Below, in pieces: positions 45,435-54,746 of a stretch of DNA of 64,000 nucleotides. Origin of the DNA: an uncultured Paracoccaceae bacterium (GTDB lineage: Bacteria > Pseudomonadota > Alphaproteobacteria > Rhodobacterales > Rhodobacteraceae); assembly GCA_947497185.1 (NCBI GenBank), contig CANMFL010000002.1, positions 496,001 through 560,000 on the forward strand, written 5' to 3'. A program made the position numbers and the translations under genes. Each line of letters opens with the position of its first letter. The first letter of the stretch is position 1. The notes beneath the pieces were generated by a model. It was not told the DNA's origin. It saw only the letters and a program-made list of their open reading frames with translations, and searched no databases.

Positions 45435-46436
45435 TTAGCGTGCGGTGGGGTTCGCCTGTGTGCCGCGCTCGCGGTAGGGGGTCGTGTTATAATGCGAGCG
45501 GTAGCATTTCGAGAAATGCGACGGCGATGCAAATCCGCAGGCAAGTGCGACGTTAATCACCGTCATATCGGTTTGCATCAACAGGTTACGCGCCCGCCCG
45601 AGCCGCAGTTCCATGTAATAACGTTTGGGCGACCGCGACAGATAACGCCGGAACAGACGTTCGAGTTGGCGGGTGGACATACCCACATCACTTGCCAAGA
45701 TCGCAGGGCTGATCGGCTCTTCGATGTTTTTTTCCATCATCTGGATGACGCGGCTTAGTTTCGGGTGACGCACACCAATGCGGGTCGGCACGGACAGACG
45801 TTGTGTGTCTTGGTCAGTGCGGATTGACGAATAGATCAGCTGATCGGCCACCGCGTTCGCCAAATCTTCACCGTGATCTTGCGCGATAATTTTCAGCATC
45901 AGATCAATCGAGGCGGTCCCACCAGCAGTGGTAATCCGGTTGCCGTCGATCACAAACACCGATCTCGTCAGCTCGATCTCTTCGAATTCCTCGATAAAGC
46001 TGTCCTGATTTTCCCAATGGATCGTCGCTTTTTTACCGTCCAGCAATCCGGCTTTGGCCAGCGTATAGCCCGCCGTGCACAGCCCCGCGATGGTCACACC
46101 GCGTCGGGCCTCGCGCCTGATCCAGTTCAGCACTTTTTTGGTGGTGGCGGCCTGTATATCGACGCCACCGCAGACCATGACAATATCGTCGCGGTTCAGC
46201 TCGTCCAATTCGGCGTCCAATTGAAACACACAGCCGTTTGAACAGGTGGACGACACACCGTCCTCGCCAATGAAGCGCCATTCATACAAGGTTTCACCCG
46301 CCGTGCGGTTCGCAATTCGCAGGCTTTCCACCGCACTCGCAAAGCAAAGCATGGTGAATTGATCCAGCAACACAAACACAAAGCGCTTCGGCTTTGATGT
46401 TTCGCTGAACATGATGGGGGTCTCAGATACGCTCAT
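45435..46436 (-). CDS. GlxA-family (AraC-type) transcriptional regulator
   Basis: 333-aa regulator with an N-terminal DJ-1/PfpI-like amidotransferase domain (FVFVLLDQFTMLCFASAVE, then VMVCGG and AGLCTAGYTLA) and a C-terminal AraC helix-turn-helix pair (about residues 225-325; SPAILASDVGMSTRQLERLFRR in part, ALACGFASPSHFSKCYR). The linker SVPTRIGVRHPKL is typical of regulators of the GbdR/choline-betaine group, so control of quaternary-amine or amino-acid catabolism is plausible. No catabolic gene adjoins it; divergent from DAHP synthase. Confidence 0.88.
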   Translation of the reverse strand: MSVSETPIMFSETSKPKRFVFVLLDQFTMLCFASAVESLRIANRTAGETLYEWRFIGEDGVSSTCSNGCVFQLDAELDELNRDDIVMVCGGVDIQAATTKKVLNWIRREARRGVTIAGLCTAGYTLAKAGLLDGKKATIHWENQDSFIEEFEEIELTRSVFVIDGNRITTAGGTASIDLMLKIIAQDHGEDLANAVADQLIYSSIRTDQDTQRLSVPTRIGVRHPKLSRVIQMMEKNIEEPISPAILASDVGMSTRQLERLFRRYLSRSPKRYYMELRLGRARNLLMQTDMTVINVALACGFASPSHFSKCYRSHYNTTPYRERGTQANPTAR

Positions 46437-46632
46437 ATCTACGCCTGTATCGTCGCTGGTTGGGCATCATTCGCGCCAAAATCGCGTGCTGACAAGTCAT
46501 TTCATCCAAAACCGACGCATTGGCAGTCGCAAATAGAAGGTTTAGGCATTGGAAGCCCCGTTCTTACGCAGTATAAGGACGGACCGATCACTCTGGTCGT
46601 GAGATATATTTTCTAGATTTTGGAGCAAGACA

Positions 46633-48003
46633 ATGACGACATGGCAAAAAACGGACTGGCGCAGCAAGCCCCGGATCCAAATGCCAACTTATACCGACGC
46701 GGCCGCGCTTAAGGCTGTGGAAGGTCGTCTGTCTTCATATCCACCCTTAGTCTTTGCGGGTGAGGCCCGGCGGCTACGCCAGCACCTCGCGGCTTGTGGC
46801 CGTGGTGAGGCGTTTTTGCTGCAAGGCGGCGATTGCGCCGAGAGCTTTGCAGAATTTTCCGCAGACGGCATTCGCGACACCTTCAAAGTGATGCTGCAGA
46901 TGGCGATGGTCCTGACATACGGCGCGAAAGTGCCTGTTGTGAAGGTGGGCCGTATGGCTGGCCAAATGGCGAAACCACGCTCTGCTGATACTGAAACTGT
47001 GGATGGCGTCGAATTGCCGAGCTACCGTGGCGATATCATCAACGGTTTCGACTTCACCGAAGAGGCCCGCATTCCTGATCCGGAACGCATGAGCCAAGCC
47101 TACATGCAGGCGGCGGCAACATTGAACCTGTTGCGCGCTTTCTCGACGGGCGGCTACGCAGACGTGCATCAAGTCCACCAGTGGACGCTTGGCTTTGCTG
47201 AAGGGTCCGGCGCGCAGAAATACCGCGATATGGCGGGTCGGATTTCAGACACGCTAGATTTCATGCAAGCCGCTGGCCTGTCCACCGACACCAACCACGA
47301 ATTGCGCACCGTCGAATTCTACACGTCCCACGAGGCCTTGCTGCTGGAATACGAAGAAGCCCTGACACGGGTCGATTCCACATCCGGCAAAATGCTGGCG
47401 GGTTCAGGTCACATGATCTGGATCGGCGACCGGACACGGCAGCCAGACGGCGCACATGTGGACTATTGCTCTGGCGTGCAAAACCCGATCGGGTTGAAGT
47501 GCGGTCCGACAATGACATCCGGCCACCTCAAGGCGTTGATGGCCAAACTGAACCCGCAGAACGAAGAAGGTCGCTTGACCCTCATCGCGCGTTTCGGTGC
47601 TGGCTCTGTTGGCGAACACCTGCCGCGCTTGATCAAAGCGGTGCAGGAAGAAGGCGCAAACGTCACGTGGACTTGCGACGCGATGCACGGCAACACGATC
47701 AAATCGTCCACGGGCTACAAAACCCGTCCGTTCGATTCCGTGCTGCGTGAAGTCAAAGAATTCTTTGCAGTGCATAACGCCGAAGGTACAATTCCAGGCG
47801 GCGTGCATTTCGAGATGACAGGCGCTGACGTGACCGAATGCACAGGTGGCGTGCGGGCTGTGACGGATGAAAATCTGGCGGACCGGTACCACACAGCTTG
47901 CGACCCACGTTTGAACGCGTCCCAGTCGCTGGAACTGGCGTTCTTGGTCGCAGAAGAGCTGTCCACACGCCGCAATCAGTTGAAAGCGGCTGCTACCGGC
48001 TAA
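46633..48003 (+). CDS. Class II 3-deoxy-7-phosphoheptulonate (DAHP) synthase
   Basis: First enzyme of the shikimate pathway, joining PEP and erythrose-4-phosphate. It is 456 aa, a plant/Mycobacterium-type (class II) enzyme. Motifs: [12 protein letters not shown] at the start, [28 protein letters not shown], and the metal region [11 protein letters not shown] followed by [18 protein letters not shown] (part). GGAGCAAGAC precedes the ATG. It ends in a strong terminator. aroQ, a later step of the same pathway, is found 6 kb downstream. Confidence 0.95.
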   Translation: MTTWQKTDWRSKPRIQMPTYTDAAALKAVEGRLSSYPPLVFAGEARRLRQHLAACGRGEAFLLQGGDCAESFAEFSADGIRDTFKVMLQMAMVLTYGAKVPVVKVGRMAGQMAKPRSADTETVDGVELPSYRGDIINGFDFTEEARIPDPERMSQAYMQAAATLNLLRAFSTGGYADVHQVHQWTLGFAEGSGAQKYRDMAGRISDTLDFMQAAGLSTDTNHELRTVEFYTSHEALLLEYEEALTRVDSTSGKMLAGSGHMIWIGDRTRQPDGAHVDYCSGVQNPIGLKCGPTMTSGHLKALMAKLNPQNEEGRLTLIARFGAGSVGEHLPRLIKAVQEEGANVTWTCDAMHGNTIKSSTGYKTRPFDSVLREVKEFFAVHNAEGTIPGGVHFEMTGADVTECTGGVRAVTDENLADRYHTACDPRLNASQSLELAFLVAEELSTRRNQLKAAATG

Positions 48004-48028
48004 GCCGTCACGCATCGTGAAATTATTT

Positions 48029-48054
48029 CGGGCGGGTCCAATCGGATCCGCCCG
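48029..48054 (+). terminator. DAHP synthase terminator
   Basis: Eleven-base stem (48029-48039 with 48044-48054; CGGGCGGGTCC type, one wobble), four-base loop AATC, then TTTTCGTTT. It lies between convergent genes and ends eight bases before the PAS gene stop. Confidence 0.85.
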
Positions 48055-48062
48055 TTTTCGTT

Positions 48063-48704
48063 TCAGGTGTTATCCACGACCAGTCGCAGCGCAGGCCGTG
48101 GGGCAGGGTGGGTCACAGTCGGTTCCGACAGGATTTCATGCACCGTGCGGATGATCGGTTGCACCGCCTGCTGGCGCAGGCTTTGGTCGCGATCAAAGTC
48201 AAAGCGCATCGGCCGCCGCCCGGTCTTGCCATCCACAACCACAGCACCAAACAGACGGTTCACCTCTTGGCCTGCATGTTTGAGCGGCATCAGCAGCAAC
48301 CGACCGCGCAACGGGCTACGGCCCAAGCTGCGGGCGCCGATGACGGGAACTTCAACGATATCAGGGCCTTCGCAGACGTCAAAGATCAGCGGCGCCAACA
48401 TGTCGCGACCTGCAGGCGTGAATAATGCGCTCAGCGGCATGCCGCGCGGCTCCATATTCAGCACCTCATGCACCGCACGCCCCGCAACCCGAAAACGGGC
48501 AATCGTCGGCGCGACACGTTCCAACGTAAAGCAATGCGCAAGGCTGTCTGACAAATGATCCGGAGACAGATCAACGCGCTGCGGCAGGTCGTCACCGTTG
48601 CGCATCGACCGCCAGTGGCGCTCGACCCGTTTCAGCACCGCTTCGCCATTCGGATCGTGAAACGGGGTGCGGTAAATAGAGGCATAGTCGCGGTCATGTG
48701 CCAT
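48063..48704 (-). CDS. PAS-domain protein (PAS_5-like)
   Basis: 213-aa cytoplasmic protein with no output domain. The central region RVDLSPDHLSDSLAHCFTLERV (part) and ARFRVAGRAVHEVLNMEPRGMPLSALF (part) resembles the alphaproteobacterial PAS_5 single-domain proteins. It lacks kinase, GGDEF or HTH segments, so it probably acts by protein contact. Upstream, at 48744-48783, are two CtrA-type boxes, one of them perfect, which suggests cell-cycle or motility-linked control. Confidence 0.78.
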   Translation of the reverse strand: MAHDRDYASIYRTPFHDPNGEAVLKRVERHWRSMRNGDDLPQRVDLSPDHLSDSLAHCFTLERVAPTIARFRVAGRAVHEVLNMEPRGMPLSALFTPAGRDMLAPLIFDVCEGPDIVEVPVIGARSLGRSPLRGRLLLMPLKHAGQEVNRLFGAVVVDGKTGRRPMRFDFDRDQSLRQQAVQPIIRTVHEILSEPTVTHPAPRPALRLVVDNT

Positions 48705-48743
48705 CGGATCGTCCTTCGTCGGTATTTCGCATTTGCCGACAAG

Positions 48744-48783
48744 TTAACAGAAAGTTACCGGAAATCACTTAACAAAGGATTAA
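48744..48783. promoter_or_regulatory. Tandem CtrA-like boxes
   Basis: Box 1: TTAA (48744-48747), seven bases, TTAC (48755-48758), one mismatch. Box 2: TTAA (48769-48772), seven bases CAAAGGA, TTAA (48780-48783), a perfect TTAA-N7-TTAA match. They are 25 bases apart, about two to three helical turns, and lie 40-80 bases upstream of the PAS gene and 110-150 upstream of yicC. Confidence 0.6.
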
Positions 48784-48895
48784 TGGGTTAACGCTATACG
48801 GAGCGGGGCAAGGTCGGCACAGCGACGCAAGCGGGGTTTACCTGTGCTAGAGTTTGCCAGTAGTGAAGACGCAACAGCACCCAAAAGAGGCACCC

Positions 48896-49795
48896 ATGAT
48901 CCAATCAATGACAGCATTCGCCAGTCGCACAGGCAGCTTGGAGGGGACCACATGGAGCTGGGAAGTCCGCAGCGTAAACGCACGCGGCTTGGACCTGCGA
49001 TTGCGCCTGCCAGACGGTATCGACGGGCTCGAAGCCGACATTCGGGCAGCCTTTGGTAAGGCGGTCAAACGCGGTAATGTCAGCCTGACCTTGCGGATTG
49101 CGCAAAACGACACAGCGCAGCAGCTCTCATTGGACGAAGCGCAACTCGACCGCGTGTTAGGCGCGCTTGATCGCATCCAAGAACGGGCCTTCACGATGGG
49201 CGTGACATTGGGCCAGCCGACCACAGCCGACGTTTTGAACCAACGCGGCGTGGTTTTGCACGGCTCAAACGACGGGATCAGCGCTGAACTTGCGGCAGCG
49301 ATCAAAGCGGACGTCGCCCCGTTGCTGCGTGATCTGGTGAAAATGCGCGAACGCGAGGGGCAATGCCTGAACGAAATCATCGCCACGCAACTGTCTGATA
49401 TCGCAGGCAACATTGCCAACGCCGAAGCCGTGATCGTGGAACGCCGTCCCGACATGGAACAGGCGTTGAAAACGGCGATGGAACGGGTCTTGGGTGATAC
49501 AGACCTTGATCCGGACCGTTTGGCGCAAGAAATGGCAGCACTCGCCGTGAAATCTGACGTCACCGAAGAAATCGACCGTCTCAAAGCGCATGTGACCGCC
49601 GCCACCGAACTACTGGATGTCGCACAAAAAGAACATCACCCCGTTGGCCGAAAACTGGATTTTCTGTCACAGGAATTTAACCGCGAGGCGAATACACTGT
49701 GTTCCAAGGCACAGCATGTGAAACTCACGGGGATTGGGCTTGAACTCAAGACGCTGATTGATCAGATGCGTGAACAAATTCAAAACGTGGAGTAA
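48896..49795 (+). CDS. YicC-family endoribonuclease
   Basis: 299-aa YicC family protein. The start MIQSMTAFASRTG and the C-terminal HPVGRKLDFLSQEFNREANTLCSKA (part) match the family closely; recent work on homologues assigns RNase activity. The ATG at 48896 follows GAGG; 14 codons upstream are unrelated. It lies three bases before gmk, the widespread yicC-gmk pair. Confidence 0.93.
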   Translation: MIQSMTAFASRTGSLEGTTWSWEVRSVNARGLDLRLRLPDGIDGLEADIRAAFGKAVKRGNVSLTLRIAQNDTAQQLSLDEAQLDRVLGALDRIQERAFTMGVTLGQPTTADVLNQRGVVLHGSNDGISAELAAAIKADVAPLLRDLVKMREREGQCLNEIIATQLSDIAGNIANAEAVIVERRPDMEQALKTAMERVLGDTDLDPDRLAQEMAALAVKSDVTEEIDRLKAHVTAATELLDVAQKEHHPVGRKLDFLSQEFNREANTLCSKAQHVKLTGIGLELKTLIDQMREQIQNVE

Positions 49796-49798
49796 CGC

Positions 49799-50434
49799 AT
49801 GGCGCGTCGTGGACTACTGATTATCCTGTCTTCCCCCTCTGGTGCGGGCAAATCGACCTTGGCAAAAGCATTGCGCAAATGGGACGACACGTTGCGGTTC
49901 TCTGTTTCTGCGACCACCCGCGCCCCGCGTCCGGGCGAAGTCGACGGCCAAGATTACTACTTCGTGACCGAAGATGCCTTTAAACGGCAGGTGTCCGACA
50001 AAGACATGTTGGAACATGCGCGGGTGTTCGGGAACTACTACGGATCGCTAAAAGGACCAGTGGCCGATGCGATTGAGGACGGCCGCGACGTGCTGTTCGA
50101 CATCGACTGGCAAGGCGCACAGCAGATTTCGACCTCTTCGTTGAAGGATCACGTGCTATCGATTTTCATCCTGCCGCCATCAATCACCGAACTGCACCGC
50201 CGCCTTGTGTCACGCGGGCAAGACGATTCCGAGACCATCGAAAAGCGGATGCAGAAAAGCTGGGACGAGATCAGCCACTGGGACGGCTACGACTACGTGC
50301 TAGTCAACGATGATCTGGCCACCACCGAAGAGCGGCTGAAAACCATCATCTCGGCAGAGCGGCTACGCGCCAGCCAGCAGCCCGACCTGATGGACCACGT
50401 CCGTACCTTGCAAGATCAATTCGAGGACCGCTAA
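49799..50434 (+). CDS. gmk: Guanylate kinase
   Basis: Phosphorylates GMP to GDP. It is 211 aa. P-loop [15 protein letters not shown] near the start, then [20 protein letters not shown] (part) for GMP binding, and [11 protein letters not shown]. The stop overlaps the ATG of the carbonic anhydrase-like gene by one base (TAATG). Confidence 0.96.
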   Translation: MARRGLLIILSSPSGAGKSTLAKALRKWDDTLRFSVSATTRAPRPGEVDGQDYYFVTEDAFKRQVSDKDMLEHARVFGNYYGSLKGPVADAIEDGRDVLFDIDWQGAQQISTSSLKDHVLSIFILPPSITELHRRLVSRGQDDSETIEKRMQKSWDEISHWDGYDYVLVNDDLATTEERLKTIISAERLRASQQPDLMDHVRTLQDQFEDR

Positions 50435-50955
50435 TGTTATATAAAATCAATGACGTAGAACCCAAAGTTGATGCAACGGCATGGGTCGCACCGGGCTGTC
50501 ATGTGATCGGGAACACCACGCTTTTGGCGAAATCTTCGGTGTGGTTCGGCACAACAATCCGCGGCGACAATGAACCGATCATCGTAGGCGAAGGCAGCAA
50601 TGTGCAGGAAAACTGCGTGCTACACACCGACCCCGGTTGCCCGCTGACCATCGGCACCAACTGCACAATCGGTCACAAAGCGATGCTGCACGGCTGCACC
50701 ATCGGCCATAACAGTCTGATCGGAATGGGGGCGACGGTGCTGAACGGCGCTGTGATCGGCAAAAACTGCCTGATCGGGGCAGGGGCGTTAATCACCGAAG
50801 GCAAAGTCATTCCCGACGGATCGCTGGTGATGGGATCACCGGGCAAGGTCGTCAGAGAACTGGACGAGACAGCGATTGCAGGCCTGAAACGCTCTGCCAA
50901 GCATTACCAAGCCAATGCTGCGCGGTTCCGCGACGGACTGGTCGCGCTGGATTAA
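50434..50955 (+). CDS. Gamma-carbonic anhydrase-family protein
   Basis: 173-aa left-handed beta-helix protein of the gamma-carbonic anhydrase/PaaY/YrdA group. Zinc-ligand candidates are the histidines in NCVLHTDPG and in TIGHKAMLHGCTIGHN. The RGDNEPIIVG segment is the family mark. True carbonic anhydrase activity is unproven for many bacterial members. The last four bases overlap the 3' end of the opposing hypothetical gene. Confidence 0.9.
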   Translation: MLYKINDVEPKVDATAWVAPGCHVIGNTTLLAKSSVWFGTTIRGDNEPIIVGEGSNVQENCVLHTDPGCPLTIGTNCTIGHKAMLHGCTIGHNSLIGMGATVLNGAVIGKNCLIGAGALITEGKVIPDGSLVMGSPGKVVRELDETAIAGLKRSAKHYQANAARFRDGLVALD

Positions 50956-51365
50956 CCAACCAACCGTAGCGGCGTCGGCATCATAACGATTTCAAAGTCG
51001 ATATTTGGGGCCGCTTTGCGGATTTCACTGCGAATCATCGCCATGTCTGGCAAATATTGCGCCAAAGCGCGGTATCTGCCGACGTAACCGAACGAGGCCA
51101 GAAACCGAACGATCTGATAAGCATCAAACGCATCGCTCAGCAGCGGGGATAAAACAACGTCGGGACGGACCTTTGCAATCGTCGTCTGATTTAAGTGTTC
51201 AAAATCAACGAATGTCAGGTCATCGACATACGGAATTTCACGACCCTCAGATGCCCAACGACGCACTTCACCCACAACCAAAGTGACCACGCGGTCCTCT
51301 TGATGGACGTGCCCACGCAGGTTTTCTAGGAACTTCTTCCGTGGTAGTTGATGCACTGACGACAT
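50952..51365 (-). CDS. Hypothetical protein, 137 aa
   Basis: I do not recognise a family. The protein starts MSSVHQLPRKKFLENLRG, then shows an alternating strand/helix pattern (RVVTLVVGEVRR, PDVVLSPLLSDAFDAYQIVRFLASFG in parts, NIDFEIVMMPTP) reminiscent of a receiver-type Rossmann fold without its phosphorylation aspartate. It has no membrane segment. It is divergent from phoR across 137 bases that contain an inverted repeat (51449-51466), so it may be linked to phosphate signalling; this is inference only. Confidence 0.65.
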   Translation of the reverse strand: MSSVHQLPRKKFLENLRGHVHQEDRVVTLVVGEVRRWASEGREIPYVDDLTFVDFEHLNQTTIAKVRPDVVLSPLLSDAFDAYQIVRFLASFGYVGRYRALAQYLPDMAMIRSEIRKAAPNIDFEIVMMPTPLRLVG

Positions 51366-51448
51366 GATCGCGTTCCGATCCTCCTTTTTTCTAAGTGTAT
51401 GCTGTTACAAGGATGAAACGAAACTGTGCAAACATTTCTTACATTCAA

Positions 51449-51466
51449 GTGTGGGTTGATCCACAC
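51449..51466. promoter_or_regulatory. Inverted repeat upstream of phoR
   Basis: GTGTGG (51449-51454), six-base spacer, CCACAC (51461-51466). It lies 37 bases before the phoR ATG and 84 bases before the divergent hypothetical gene; a candidate operator or leader hairpin. Confidence 0.35.
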
Positions 51467-51502
51467 AAAACCTAAACGCGACTAAAAAGTGACACTTATC
51501 AC

Positions 51503-52564
51503 ATGCCAAAGTTTCCGCTCGATGTGCTTCTAAAATCAGTCAAATCACCCATTCTTTTGATCGGCGAGGACCAACGTATCAGCCTGCAAAATCCGGCAGC
51601 TACCGCGTTGTTAAAGATGGATTTTACCGGTCGAAATTATATCAATGCATTGCGTCAACCTGCCTTGTTAGATGCCGTCGATCAGGCCCAACTTGATGGC
51701 ACCCAAAAGACTGCGCGTTTTCTTGTGCAAACCGGAAACACCGACCAAACCTTCGAGGCGTTGGTGGTGCCAGATAACAAGCAAACCCTTGTTATCCTTG
51801 AAGATCATTCCGCCGAGCACGACATAAACTCAGTGCGGCGCGACTTTGTTGCGAACGTCAGTCACGAATTGCGGACGCCTTTGACCGCCTTGCTCGGTTT
51901 TATCGAAACCTTGCAAGGTCCGGCCCGCAACGATCCCAAAGCCCAAGAGCGTTTCTTGGGAATCATGGCCGTTGAGGCGGATCGTCTGCGCAGGCTCGTT
52001 GATGACCTGCTGTCGCTGAGCCGTGTTGAAGAAACCGAACGTAGCCGCCCCACCAATCCCGTCGATCTGGAAGAGGTGATCCGACAGTCGACAGAGCTAC
52101 TTGAACCACTGGCCAAGACCGCAAAAACGCATCTTCAAGTTGTAGCGCCAGAGCAGGCAGTCATGGTGCCAGGTGACGCCGCACAATTACAGCAAGTCCT
52201 TCATAACCTTATCGAAAACGCGATCAAATACGGTGCCACCGAGGCCGGAATCACCGTCGCGATTCATCCGCCAGCCTACGAGCGGTCCCTACAACAAGAA
52301 TGCATTCGCTTGACCGTAGAAGATCAAGGCAGCGGCATACCAGAGCGCCATTTGGTGCGGCTGACCGAACGTTTTTACCGCGTCGACGACCATCGGGATC
52401 GTGAAATGGGCGGCACAGGTCTGGGCCTTGCGATTGTGAAGCACATCATGAACCGCCATCGCGGACGATTGCTGTTTGAAAGTACCGAAGGGCAGGGCAC
52501 CACCGTTTCGATCCTGCTGCCAACCGTCATCGAAAACCCGATACGTCAAAGTTCTATCCCATAA
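51503..52564 (+). CDS. phoR: Phosphate regulon-type histidine kinase PhoR (soluble)
   Basis: 353-aa sensor kinase: N-terminal PAS-like domain (about 1-110), H-box NVSHELRTPLTALLGFIETL with His121, then LHNLIENAIKYG, EDQGSGIPERHL and GTGLGLAIVKHI. No transmembrane segment or HAMP domain is present, unlike E. coli PhoR, which has membrane helices. It precedes phoU by 147 bases and is the PhoB partner by position. Confidence 0.9.
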   Translation: MPKFPLDVLLKSVKSPILLIGEDQRISLQNPAATALLKMDFTGRNYINALRQPALLDAVDQAQLDGTQKTARFLVQTGNTDQTFEALVVPDNKQTLVILEDHSAEHDINSVRRDFVANVSHELRTPLTALLGFIETLQGPARNDPKAQERFLGIMAVEADRLRRLVDDLLSLSRVEETERSRPTNPVDLEEVIRQSTELLEPLAKTAKTHLQVVAPEQAVMVPGDAAQLQQVLHNLIENAIKYGATEAGITVAIHPPAYERSLQQECIRLTVEDQGSGIPERHLVRLTERFYRVDDHRDREMGGTGLGLAIVKHIMNRHRGRLLFESTEGQGTTVSILLPTVIENPIRQSSIP

Positions 52565-52711
52565 TTATTTGTTACATTCGGAATCTACGACATAATTTCT
52601 TAAGATTGTGTAAACGACGCTGGTAGGACCATCACGAGACCGCAAAACCAGACATTCACCACCCAAACGACCCTCGAAATACAAGGTCGGATCGGCAAAG
52701 GAACAGGCAAC

Positions 52712-53419
52712 ATGAGCGAACATATTTCATCCGCATACGACCGCGATCTTGAGGAAATTCAAGCACTTGTGATGCGTATGGGCGGCCTTGTTGAACAATC
52801 CATCCTGTCCGCCGCCGACGCGCTGGCCGCACGTGATCTGGAACTGGCCGAACAGGTGCGGGCAGCGGACAAGGCCATCGACACCCTAGAGTTGCAAATC
52901 AATGACGAGGCGGCACGCACGATCGCTTTGCGTGCGCCGGTTTCCAAGGATTTGCGCAGCATTCTGACCGTGCTGCGGATCGCAGCGTCGCTGGAACGGA
53001 TCGGTGATTACGCGAAAAACATGGCCAAACGGACCGGCACTTTGGTTGATATGCCGCCAATCAACGGCTCTGACAAAGCGTTGCGCAGGATGGCCCGCGA
53101 GGTGCAATTGATGCTCAAAGACGTGCTGGATGCCTATGTGCGCGGTGACGCCGAATTGGCCGAAGAAGTCCGCCAGCGCGACCACGAAGTGGACCAGATG
53201 TACAACGCCTTGTTCCGTGAATTTCTGACCTTCATGATGGAAGACCCGCGCAACATTACGGCCTGTATGCATTTGCATTTTATGGCAAAAAACGTGGAAC
53301 GCATGGGCGATCTGACGACAAATATGGCCGAGCAAGTGATCTATCAGGTCACAGGTTCAATGCCCGAAGAAGCCCGACCAAAGGGCGACAAAACCTCATT
53401 TGTGCGCACACCGGAGTAG
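52712..53419 (+). CDS. phoU: Phosphate signalling protein PhoU
   Basis: 235-aa protein of two three-helix-bundle PhoU repeats, with the metal-binding style motifs ERIGDYAKNMAKR and ERMGDLTTNMAE, one in each half. It inhibits PhoR/PhoB signalling and Pst uptake when phosphate is ample. It is usually beside pstB, but here phoR is upstream and phoB follows six bases later. Confidence 0.94.
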   Translation: MSEHISSAYDRDLEEIQALVMRMGGLVEQSILSAADALAARDLELAEQVRAADKAIDTLELQINDEAARTIALRAPVSKDLRSILTVLRIAASLERIGDYAKNMAKRTGTLVDMPPINGSDKALRRMAREVQLMLKDVLDAYVRGDAELAEEVRQRDHEVDQMYNALFREFLTFMMEDPRNITACMHLHFMAKNVERMGDLTTNMAEQVIYQVTGSMPEEARPKGDKTSFVRTPE

Positions 53420-53425
53420 TCGAAA

Positions 53426-54112
53426 ATGGCCCATACCCCGCATGTTCTCGTGGTGGACGACGAAGCGTCGCAGCGCGAAATGTTGATCTACAACATCGAG
53501 GCCGAAGGCTACCGGACGACCAAAGCCAGCAATGGCGAAGATGCGTTGTTGTCCGTCGCCGAAGACCCGCCAGACGTGATCATTCTGGACTGGATGATGC
53601 CGAAACTGTCCGGCATCGAGGTGTGCCGTCAGTTGAAAGTCAAACCCGAGACGCGCGCAATTCCGGTGATTATGCTGTCCGCACGCACCGAGGAAATCGA
53701 CAAAGTACGCGGGCTTGAAACTGGCGCAGATGATTACGTCGAAAAGCCGTATTCTGTGACCGAGTTGATGGCGCGTGTGCGTGCGCAGCTGCGGCGCGTG
53801 CGTCCGACGACCGTGGGGCAAACGCTGACATACGACGACATCTCGTTGGATTCTGAAACGCACCGTGTGATGCGCGGCGACGTGTTGCTGAAACTTGGAC
53901 CGACGGAATTTCGGCTTCTCAGCACGTTCATGGAAAAACCGGGACGTGTCTGGTCACGTGATCAACTGCTGGATCGTGTCTGGGGGCGCGACGTCTACGT
54001 GGACACACGGACGGTTGATGTGCACGTCGGGCGGTTGCGGAAATCGCTGACAAGCACAGGATGCGAAGATCCAGTACGGACAGTACGCGGAGCGGGCTAT
54101 GCGTTGGGATAA
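53426..54112 (+). CDS. phoB: Phosphate response regulator PhoB
   Basis: 228-aa OmpR/PhoB-type regulator: receiver with phospho-aspartate in IILDWMMPKLSG (about residue 53), the switch Lys in VEKPYSVTEL, and a winged helix DNA-binding domain (about 130-228) with FRLLSTFMEKPGRVWSRDQLL (part) and VDVHVGRLRKSL. It ends in VRTVRGAGYALG, the classical C-terminus. The stop is embedded in a small palindrome. Confidence 0.94.
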   Translation: MAHTPHVLVVDDEASQREMLIYNIEAEGYRTTKASNGEDALLSVAEDPPDVIILDWMMPKLSGIEVCRQLKVKPETRAIPVIMLSARTEEIDKVRGLETGADDYVEKPYSVTELMARVRAQLRRVRPTTVGQTLTYDDISLDSETHRVMRGDVLLKLGPTEFRLLSTFMEKPGRVWSRDQLLDRVWGRDVYVDTRTVDVHVGRLRKSLTSTGCEDPVRTVRGAGYALG

Positions 54113-54126
54113 TACGAATATCGTAT
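54112..54126. repeat. Palindrome at the phoB stop
   Basis: ATACGA (54112-54117), ATA, TCGTAT (54121-54126). An A/T-rich stretch with a second weak repeat (ATAAT...ATTAT) follows up to about 54140. It has neither a GC stem nor a T-run, so it looks more like a protein-binding site than a terminator. Confidence 0.35.
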
Positions 54127-54301
54127 AATCAGTATTATGTAATATAAAGAGATACATCCAGAACTGCCGCCAGGGAAAATGTCCTAAAAATCAGAGGTTT
54201 CGGCGGACATCTGTTCTGCCTGTGATTGCGTAATGTTAATCAGATGCAGCTAAGAGCCAATTATCATTTTGATAAACCTAGCCAGACTGTTAGCTTACGG
54301 C

Positions 54302-54745
54302 ATGGGACACTCACTACTTATACTAAACGGGCCAAACCTAAATCTGCTGGGTACACGACAACCCGAAGTTTACGGATCAACGACGCTCACAGATATCGAA
54401 GATGCGTGCCGCGCCACTGCGTCGCGTCTGGATATCGATGTCAGCTTTTTGCAATCCAACCACGAAGGCGTTTTGATCGATGCTATTCATGACGCGCGTG
54501 GCGTGCATGACGGGATCATTTTGAACGCTGGCGCGTATACTCATACGTCTATTGCACTGATGGATGCGATCAAATCCGTCTGCATTCCGGTGGTTGAACT
54601 TCACCTCTCAAATATCCATCAACGCGAGGAATTTCGGCATTTGTCGTATATTTCCAAGGTGGCTGTCGGACAGATTTGCGGATTTGGCGCAGCGGGATAC
54701 CCGCTCGCGATCGAAGCACTCACGGGCTATCTAGGGACATCATAA
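54302..54745 (+). CDS. aroQ: 3-dehydroquinate dehydratase, type II
   Basis: Third step of the shikimate pathway. It is 147 aa, the normal type II length. Motifs: [20 protein letters not shown] (part), the histidine-bearing [25 protein letters not shown] and [17 protein letters not shown] (part). The ATG at 54302 gives the usual N-terminus; a TTG at 54269 would add 11 residues. A LuxR-type gene starts one base after the stop region, so the two are probably co-transcribed. Confidence 0.94.
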   Translation: MGHSLLILNGPNLNLLGTRQPEVYGSTTLTDIEDACRATASRLDIDVSFLQSNHEGVLIDAIHDARGVHDGIILNAGAYTHTSIALMDAIKSVCIPVVELHLSNIHQREEFRHLSYISKVAVGQICGFGAAGYPLAIEALTGYLGTS

Positions 54746-54746
54746 A

